From Acidiferrobacterales bacterium (GTDB lineage Bacteria; Pseudomonadota; Gammaproteobacteria; Acidiferrobacterales; Sulfurifustaceae): a stretch of DNA of 45,461 bases. The position numbers and the translations under genes were made by a program. The number at the start of each line of letters is the position of its first letter. Positions within the stretch are counted from its first letter, which is position 1. The DNA lies in NCBI GenBank assembly GCA_919902925.1, contig CAKKRZ010000035.1, positions 1,663 through 47,123 of the forward strand, read 5' to 3'. This document shows, in pieces, positions 40,297 to 45,461 of the stretch. Under the pieces are notes generated by a model. It ran no database searches. It was not told the DNA's origin and saw only the letters and a program-made list of their open reading frames with translations.

Positions 40297-40299
40297 ATC

Positions 40300-40557
40300 A
40301 TGATGGATGCAACTACCCTGTTGGGCATTGCCGCCGGTTCGGCGACGACGCTGGCGTTCATTCCCCAGGTCATCAAGACTTGGCGGACGCGCAGCACACA
40401 CGACATCTCGCTCGGCATGTTCCTGCTGTTCAGCACCGGGCTGGTGCTGTGGCTGATTTACGGCGTGCTGATCGGTTCCTGGCCGATCATCATCGCCAAC
40501 AGCGTGACGCTGGTGCTGGCGCTGATGATCGTCGTGCTCAAGCTACGGTACGGTTGA
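40300..40557 (+). CDS. SemiSWEET-family (PQ-loop) transporter
   Basis: 85 residues with three membrane segments (about 5-25, 39-58, 62-82), a half-size SWEET sugar transporter that works as a dimer. The PQ motif lies in LAFIPQVIKTWRTRS near residue 22, and HDISLGMFLLFSTG starts segment 2. Sugar specificity is unknown. The stop of truD is three bases upstream, so both are likely one operon; GGGAGA serves as the ribosome-binding site. Confidence 0.9.
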   Translation: MMDATTLLGIAAGSATTLAFIPQVIKTWRTRSTHDISLGMFLLFSTGLVLWLIYGVLIGSWPIIIANSVTLVLALMIVVLKLRYG

Positions 40558-40610
40558 TATCAGCACACGCACGTTGCTGTAGTTGAGCGGATAATTCGCA
40601 GCGGACGTTT

Positions 40611-41324
40611 TCAGCAGCCGGAGTCTTTGCCCCGTTGCCACCTTGTGCCGTCCAGGTAGAGCCCCTCTTCGCTGACGGTGACCCTGTACCTTTGCTGCGA
40701 TCCATTGTTTGCCCGTAATACCAGGAGGCCCGCATTGGCCGGGCCGGAAGCCTGCCAGCGACCTGCGCCGCCACGCCGCGCGTCGCTATAGGCACCGCCG
40801 CCGAAGTTGCCCGAATTGCTGCTCGTGCGGTAGGTGCCGTTGCGGCACAGAAACAGGGATTTTTGCGAGTAGTGTCCGGTGCCGCTGCTGATGAGTGCAA
40901 GCTCGCGTCCAAGCAGATCCTTGGACCAATGCCCGCCGTCGCTCGAAGCCGCCGGATTTTCCGTTCCCGGTCCGCCCGGCGCATCGGCCGATACCCCAAA
41001 CGCGGCCGCCAGCCGTTGCTGGCTCTTCTGGTATTCCTCTTCGTTCGCTTTCCAGGCGATGAGCCGGCGGGTCTTGGCGTTGAACTCCAGGTCGTACGGG
41101 ACGTTGCCCTTCCAGGCCACGTGCAACGACCAGCGGGCCATGAACCGTCCTTGTTCGAGCTGTGACGAAGCCGGTTGGCCCAGCAGCGCGACCACCTCCG
41201 GATAGGTCATGCCTTCACGGAGTTGTGTGATTTTTTTCCCGGAATCGAATTCAAAGCCGGCACAGCCGGCGAGCAAGAGCGTGGCGGCCATCACCACTAG
41301 CAGCAACTGGCGAACGTGTTTCAT
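40611..41324 (-). CDS. Lipoprotein with SmpA/BamE-like N-terminal domain
   Basis: 237 residues. A lipoprotein signal with lipobox LLLAGC puts the lipidated Cys at residue 21. Residues about 30-100 (KKITQLREGMTYPEVVALLGQPASS) resemble the SmpA/BamE two-layer fold. The C-terminal part (about 130-237) is a beta-rich, Ser/Gly-rich domain of unknown type (LALISSGTGHYSQKSLFLCRNGTYRTSS). It is probably an outer-membrane lipoprotein. AAGGAG precedes the ATG. It lies 38 bases downstream of another outer-membrane protein gene on the same strand and may share a transcript with it. Confidence 0.78.
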   Translation of the reverse strand: MKHVRQLLLVVMAATLLLAGCAGFEFDSGKKITQLREGMTYPEVVALLGQPASSQLEQGRFMARWSLHVAWKGNVPYDLEFNAKTRRLIAWKANEEEYQKSQQRLAAAFGVSADAPGGPGTENPAASSDGGHWSKDLLGRELALISSGTGHYSQKSLFLCRNGTYRTSSNSGNFGGGAYSDARRGGAGRWQASGPANAGLLVLRANNGSQQRYRVTVSEEGLYLDGTRWQRGKDSGC

Positions 41325-41362
41325 CGAAGTATTCTCCTTAAATTAATTAGGTAGGGCGGGGT

Positions 41363-42220
41363 TTACCAGTGGTAGCTCAGACTCACGCGGCCGTAGGCCG
41401 TTTCCAGATTACTGCCTTCCGTTTTGCTGATCCCACCTTCCATCTCGACGCTCAGCCATTTGGCCGGAAAGAAACGGTGGCGCAGGCCGAAGGTGTCGCT
41501 GTAGCGCAGGTTGATCGCCGAGATGCTGCGCGTGACAGCCAGACCGAGATAGCTGTCCGGCCAGGAGTAGCCGACCTCGAATGAATCCACCCGGTCGCTC
41601 AGGGTGGAAGCGATGGTGCCGCCGCGGACGGTGCTCAGCAGGAAGGCGAAGGCAGGGGTGTTGAGTTGAGTCAGGTCGGTGTCGAATTCATAGGCGGCGT
41701 GCTCGATGCTCGCTCCCCAGCCGCGAGACGGCATGTAACCGGCCTGGATGCGCCAGCCCTTGCTTTCCATCTCGCGCGGGGAGCGCACGCCGGCGATCGG
41801 CCGGGACAGGAAGAAATGATCGCGATACTCGCCGTACAGGCTCAGCGACCAGGCTTCACCCTGCCACACGAGCGACGGCTCCACGGTTTTCAGCGTCAGC
41901 TCGCCGCGCTCGCCCCAGTAGCGGTATTCCAGCCCGGGCTCGACGCGGCCCAGCCGCTGCGTGCGGTAGCCCACGGTGTAGTTGTCGAGGATGATGTCGC
42001 CGAGCCCGCCCTCGGTCTTGGTCTGGCCCGCGCCCAGCGTCAGCCGGTCGCGCTTGCCCAGGGCCAGGTCGATATCGACGTTGAGATCGCGCGTATTCTC
42101 CGAATCGAGGCCGTACACGACACGGGCGGTGTTCTGGGGGGCGGCGTCGTTGGCCGTAGCGGCCTGGATCGACAGGACAGCGACCGCGGTGGCGATGACG
42201 CGGGTGAACGGACTGGACAT
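41363..42220 (-). CDS. Outer-membrane beta-barrel protein, hypothetical
   Basis: 285 residues. A signal peptide (about 1-23, QAATAND) leads into a barrel-like sequence with alternating strands (LTLGAGQTKTEGGLGDIILDNYTVGY, GLEYRYWGERGELTLK) and ends in LSYHW with a terminal aromatic. It is not recognised as a named porin. AAGGGAG lies before the ATG. Followed by the lipoprotein gene, which may form an operon with it. Confidence 0.75.
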   Translation of the reverse strand: MSSPFTRVIATAVAVLSIQAATANDAAPQNTARVVYGLDSENTRDLNVDIDLALGKRDRLTLGAGQTKTEGGLGDIILDNYTVGYRTQRLGRVEPGLEYRYWGERGELTLKTVEPSLVWQGEAWSLSLYGEYRDHFFLSRPIAGVRSPREMESKGWRIQAGYMPSRGWGASIEHAAYEFDTDLTQLNTPAFAFLLSTVRGGTIASTLSDRVDSFEVGYSWPDSYLGLAVTRSISAINLRYSDTFGLRHRFFPAKWLSVEMEGGISKTEGSNLETAYGRVSLSYHW

Positions 42221-42530
42221 ACTGATGCTCCCTTACGATTATTCGTGTTCTGGAAATGCGGCCGCCATCATACCGCCATTGGCGGTCCGGGTTGAGGGCC
42301 GGCCGGCCCCCGGAAATGCTATAGTTTCGCCGATGGGAGACGTAATAGGCGGGACGCCAGGGACACGTGTCCGAGGGCCGCGCGCCGTAACGGAAGCCCT
42401 ACTCGCTCTGCTCGTTCGTCCTGTCATAAAATCAGCCGCGATAGCGGCTTTGCGGTTCCCGGCCGGCCCGTCGCCGTACCGGGGCGGGCGGATCGACCGA
42501 ATCTAAATTTTATCGCGCAGGAGAAGAATC
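42221..42530. other. Divergent intergenic region with dispersed-repeat fragment and palindrome
   Basis: 310 bases without a gene. It contains a CCGCC-ATT-GGCGG hairpin near 42274, a TATAGT word near 42319, a perfect 12-base palindrome GGACACGTGTCC (42361-42372), and at about 42392-42423 a copy of the word AGCCCTACTCGCT...GCTCG.TCGTCCTG that also occurs inside the MITE-like element near 15734-15763. The purE ribosome-binding site AGGAGAAG is near 42521. Confidence 0.55.
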
Positions 42531-43022
42531 ATGGCAAAACCCCTCGTGGCCATCGTCATGGGCAGTCAGAGTGACTGGGACGAAATGTCCACGGCCGTCA
42601 AAGTACTGAACGATTTTAGTGTTGCCTGCGAGGCCAAGGTGATGTCGGCCCATCGTACGCCCGACCTCGTTGTCGATTACGTGCGTGCCGCGCCGGCCAA
42701 TGGCATCCAGTGTTTCATCGCCGGCGCCGGTGGCGCCGCGCATCTTGCCGGCGTGATCGCCGCGCACACCACCTTGCCGGTGCTGGGCGTGCCGATGCCA
42801 TCGAAGCACCTGAACGGCATGGACTCGCTGCTCTCGACCGTGCAGATGCCGCAGGGTATCCCGGTTGCGACCTTTGCCATCGGCAAGGCCGGGGCCGGCA
42901 ATGCGGCGTTGTTCGCCGTCGCCATGTTGGCACTGAACGACGCGGCACTGGCGAAGAAGCTCACCGATTTCCGCAAGAGCCAGGCCGACAAGATCCGGGC
43001 CACGATCCTGCCCGGGGTGTAA
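42531..43022 (+). CDS. purE: N5-carboxyaminoimidazole ribonucleotide mutase
   Basis: 163 residues, class I PurE. The signature segments are [14 protein letters not shown] at the start, [12 protein letters not shown] near residue 43, [19 protein letters not shown] near residue 65, and [16 protein letters not shown]. It isomerises N5-CAIR to CAIR in purine synthesis and normally works with PurK, which is not next to it: the downstream space is a paired-hairpin repeat and then bioD. Confidence 0.96.
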   Translation: MAKPLVAIVMGSQSDWDEMSTAVKVLNDFSVACEAKVMSAHRTPDLVVDYVRAAPANGIQCFIAGAGGAAHLAGVIAAHTTLPVLGVPMPSKHLNGMDSLLSTVQMPQGIPVATFAIGKAGAGNAALFAVAMLALNDAALAKKLTDFRKSQADKIRATILPGV

Positions 43023-43049
43023 CAACGCTTGTTAGCAACCATACCCGTT

Positions 43050-43153
43050 CCTTCTCCCTCCGGGAGAAGGGAGGGATGAGGGTGCAACAATATGCTGTTG
43101 GTGACGATCCAGGTTATCCCCTCACCCCAACCCTCTCCCGGAGGGAGAGGGGG
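43050..43153. repeat. Paired-hairpin repeat (BIME-like), copy 3
   Basis: Left hairpin CTTCTCCCTCCGGGAGAAG (43051-43069) is identical over 19 bases to the one at 35450. Right hairpin CCCTCTCCC-GGA-GGGAGAGGG lies at 43131-43151. GGGATGAGGG and CCCTCACCC between them also pair. The element occupies the purE-bioD gap. Confidence 0.75.
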
Positions 43154-43178
43154 ATAGTTGCATCGTTGAGGTTTCAAC

Positions 43179-43865
43179 ATGCGCGGACTTTTGATCACAG
43201 GGACCGACACGGGGGTTGGCAAGACCACGGTCGGCGCGGCGCTGGCGCGGTTGATCGCCGCGCGTGGCTTCACCGTCCGGGCGCGCAAGCCGGTGGAAAC
43301 CGGTTGTCATTCCGATCACGGCCGTCTGCGCCCCGCTGACGCCGCGTTATTGCAGGCGGCGGCCGGCGCGAACGAATCGCTCGCCACGGTCTGTCCTTAC
43401 CCGTTTGAAGCCACGGTCTCCGCCGAACGCGCCGCGCGTCTGGCTGGCACACGCCTGTCGCTGGACGATCTGGTCTCCGCCTGCCGCACGGGTGTCGCCG
43501 CCGGCGATTTCCTGCTGGTGGAAGGAGCGGGCGGCCTGTTGTCACCGCTGGCCGAACGCACCACCGTCGCCGATCTCGCCCGTGCGCTCGGATTGCCGGT
43601 GTTGCTGGTGGTGCCGGACCGCCTCGGTTGTCTCAACCACGCGTTGCTGTGCACCGAGGCGCTGGTGGCGCGCGGCCTGCGCTGCGCGGCAATCGTGCTG
43701 AATCGACTGGCACCCGCGCACCCGGCCGATCTCGACAACGCCGACGATCTGTCGCGCTGGCGGACGGAACCGGTGATCGCGCTTCCCTATGCGGCGGAGA
43801 TCGCCGATACCGTACCGGAAGACTGGCGGCCCAGGCTCGCGTCGATCCTGCCCGGACTGCTATAG
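43179..43865 (+). CDS. bioD: Dethiobiotin synthetase
   Basis: 228 residues. The P-loop [10 protein letters not shown] is at residues 8-17, followed by RKPVETGC (substrate carbamate site) and the [13 protein letters not shown] motif near residue 112. It closes the ureido ring of dethiobiotin using CO2 and ATP. With BioA about 25 kb away, these are the only biotin genes in the window. It begins 25 bases after a repeat and ends 42 bases before lemA. Confidence 0.95.
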   Translation: MRGLLITGTDTGVGKTTVGAALARLIAARGFTVRARKPVETGCHSDHGRLRPADAALLQAAAGANESLATVCPYPFEATVSAERAARLAGTRLSLDDLVSACRTGVAAGDFLLVEGAGGLLSPLAERTTVADLARALGLPVLLVVPDRLGCLNHALLCTEALVARGLRCAAIVLNRLAPAHPADLDNADDLSRWRTEPVIALPYAAEIADTVPEDWRPRLASILPGLL

Positions 43866-43907
43866 TAAAAAACAGCTGTCCCGAAAATCGCACCGGAGAA
43901 AACGCAC

Positions 43908-44492
43908 ATGGGTATCTGGATCTTTCTCGGCATCATCGTTCTCGTGGTCGTCCTGGTGGTCGGGATGTACAACAACCTCGTCCGCCTGCGCAACGCCTTC
44001 AAAAACGCTTTTTCCCAGATCGATGTGCAACTGACGCGCCGGCACGATCTCATCCCGAACCTGGTCGAGACCGTCAAGGGTTACATCAAGCACGAGCGCG
44101 AAACGCTGGAGGCCGTCATCGCCGCCCGCAACCAGGCAATCGCCGGGCTCAAGGCGGCCAGCGCCGATCCCGCGAATGCCAAGGCGATGCAGACCCTCGG
44201 CAGCGCCGAAGTGGCGCTCGGCGGCGCGCTCGGCCGCCTGCTGGCGGTGGTCGAGGCCTATCCAGACCTCAAGGCCAACCAGAACATGATGCAGTTGTCC
44301 GAGGAACTGTCGAGCACCGAAAACCGCGTGTCGTTCGCGCGCCAGGGGTACAACGATTCGGTCATGAGCTACAACAACGCGCGCGAAACTTTCCCGAGCT
44401 CGATGATCGCCGGCACCTTCGGCTTCCAGCCGGCGGCGCTGCTCGAAATCGAGTCGCCGGCCAAGCGCGAGGTCCCCAAGGTCGGTTTCTGA
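43908..44492 (+). CDS. lemA: LemA family protein
   Basis: 194 residues. A single N-terminal membrane segment (about 3-22) is followed by a helical LemA domain: MYNNLVRLRNAFKNAFSQIDVQLTRRHDLIPNLVETVKGY, a later NMMQLSEELSSTENRVSFARQ segment and NNARETFPSSMIA. The function is unclear; LemA proteins often sit beside M48 proteases or TPM-domain proteins, as here. GGAGAAAACGCAC precedes the ATG. Confidence 0.94.
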   Translation: MGIWIFLGIIVLVVVLVVGMYNNLVRLRNAFKNAFSQIDVQLTRRHDLIPNLVETVKGYIKHERETLEAVIAARNQAIAGLKAASADPANAKAMQTLGSAEVALGGALGRLLAVVEAYPDLKANQNMMQLSEELSSTENRVSFARQGYNDSVMSYNNARETFPSSMIAGTFGFQPAALLEIESPAKREVPKVGF

Positions 44493-44562
44493 CGGCGCAC
44501 TGAAGCCGAAGGCGCGACATCCTGTCGCACGGCCCTCGACTCAATCCCATCGCCGACGCGCC

Positions 44563-45461
44563 ATGCGCTTCTTCGAACACCAGGCCCGCGCCCGCCGCCG
44601 CACGCTGTGGCTGGTGCTCGGCATGCTGGTCGCCACCGCGATTGTGGTGGTGGCGGTTGATGCCGTGGTGGCCTTTGCCGCGTACCTGTCATCCGACACA
44701 CCCCAGGCCGGCTTCGACCGCTGGTGGCCGGCCCAGACCGGACTGCTCGCCACCGCGACCGCGATCACCCTGCTGCTGATCGGCGGCGGCAGCCTGTACA
44801 AGATGGTGGCGCTGTCCGGTGGTGGCGCGGAGGTGGCGCGTTCGGTCGGCGCGGTGCCGATTGAGTCCGACACCACCGATCCGGCGCGCAAGCGTCTCGT
44901 CAACGTGGTCGAGGAAATGGCCATCGCCGCCGGCATTCCGGTGCCCGCAATCTTCGTGATGGAAGGCGAGTCCGGCATCAATGCCTTCGCCGCCGGTTAC
45001 TCGCCGTCGGATGCGGCCATTGCCGTTACCCAGGGAACACTCGACACGCTGACCCGCGACGAGTTGCAGGGCGTGATCGCGCACGAGTTCAGCCACATCT
45101 TCAACGGCGACATGCGCCTCAACCTGCGCCTGACCGGTCTGTTGCACGGTATCCTGCTGATCGCGCTCGTCGGCCGCGGCATGATGCGCGTAAGCGGCCG
45201 GGGCGATGGCAAGGGCGCGGCCTTCCTGGTCAGCACCGGCTTTGCCCTGTTCGTGGTCGGTTTCATCGGCGTGTTGTGCGCCCGGATCATCAAGGCGGCG
45301 GTTTCGCGCAGCCGCGAATTCCTGGCCGACGCCTCGGCCGTGCAGTTCACGCGCAACCCGTCCGGCATCGGCGGGGCGCTGAAGAAAATCGCCGCCGGTG
45401 ACGGGTCGGTGCTGGCGCACACCGAGGCCGAGGAGGTCAGCCACATGCTGTTCGCCACCGG
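44563..45461 (+). CDS. M48-family membrane metalloprotease (partial, cut by window edge)
   Basis: 299 complete codons are visible and the frame runs off the end. Two membrane segments occur near residues 15-40 and 62-82. The zinc motif is HEFSH in GVIAHEFSHIFNGDM near residue 180, followed by membrane segments and the third-ligand region SRSREFLADASAVQFTRNP near residue 250. This is an HtpX/Ste24-like protease of the type that follows lemA. HtpX itself differs in details, so no symbol is given. It starts 70 bases after lemA. Confidence 0.9.
   Translation, partial: MRFFEHQARARRRTLWLVLGMLVATAIVVVAVDAVVAFAAYLSSDTPQAGFDRWWPAQTGLLATATAITLLLIGGGSLYKMVALSGGGAEVARSVGAVPIESDTTDPARKRLVNVVEEMAIAAGIPVPAIFVMEGESGINAFAAGYSPSDAAIAVTQGTLDTLTRDELQGVIAHEFSHIFNGDMRLNLRLTGLLHGILLIALVGRGMMRVSGRGDGKGAAFLVSTGFALFVVGFIGVLCARIIKAAVSRSREFLADASAVQFTRNPSGIGGALKKIAAGDGSVLAHTEAEEVSHMLFAT

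Noticed and set aside
41350-41362. GTAGGGCGGG after the outer-membrane protein stop, matching the start of the repeat at 34341
   Set aside because: Only about 10 bases match and no second arm follows, so it cannot be separated from chance.
43179-45461. A heat-shock htpX operon
   Set aside because: The protease is of the lemA-linked M48 type, and no heat-shock promoter is evident; the gene is also incomplete.

Overview
The window reads as chromosomal DNA from a GC-rich gammaproteobacterium that fixes CO2 by the Calvin-Benson-Bassham cycle, most likely a chemolithoautotroph. The evidence is the order algH-tonB-gshB-pilGHIJ-chpA (the Pseudomonas-type neighbourhood), an Acidithiobacillus-type gshA, a near-complete set of Calvin/glycolytic enzymes, and a red-type (Form IC) RuBisCO with its activase CbbX. 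A sulfur- or iron-oxidising relative of the Acidiferrobacterales (Sulfuricaulis/Sulfurifustis-like) would fit, but that placement is inference. No rRNA, tRNA, CRISPR array, integrase or transposase gene was seen.

Layout. 1-5.1 kb: algH and tonB (minus), a CPA2-type cation/proton antiporter (plus), then the glutathione genes gshB and gshA (minus). 5.5-15.6 kb: a compact Pil-Chp chemosensory operon (pilG, pilH, pilI, pilJ, a 1837-residue chpA and two CheW-like genes) without the methylation enzymes. 15.6-21 kb: a MITE-like element, a rhomboid protease and bioA, an orphan PhnD-type binding protein, a redoxin, a conserved hypothetical and an inositol-monophosphatase-family gene. 21.3-28.4 kb: tkt-gap-pgk-pyk-fba, all on the plus strand. 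28.6-31.2 kb: a porin preceded by a strong Fur box, a CPCC-type cysteine-rich protein and an exported cupin-like protein, most followed by clear terminators. 31.3-35.4 kb: divergent cbbR / cbbL-cbbS-cbbX. 35.5-40.6 kb: a small hypothetical gene, a decayed 5' remnant of a second truD, a Nudix-ThiE fusion, pyrC, a TerC-family gene, intact truD and a SemiSWEET. 40.6-42.2 kb: a lipoprotein and an outer-membrane protein (minus). 42.5 kb to the end: purE, bioD, lemA and an M48 protease cut by the window edge.

How the genes work together. CbbR probably controls cbbLSX. RuBisCO output feeds Pgk, Gap, Fba and Tkt, and the pyk gene in the same run gives an exit to pyruvate. GshA and GshB make glutathione. 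The Pil-Chp system controls type IV pilus twitching. BioA and BioD are two biotin steps at distant loci.

The most unusual features are short non-coding or decayed elements: two different MITE-like elements with terminal inverted repeats, a recurring paired-hairpin repeat, a truD fossil about 3 kb from the working truD, and an in-frame 18-codon palindromic insertion inside the working truD that carries a target-site-like duplication. I found no convincing new multi-gene defence or metabolic system.
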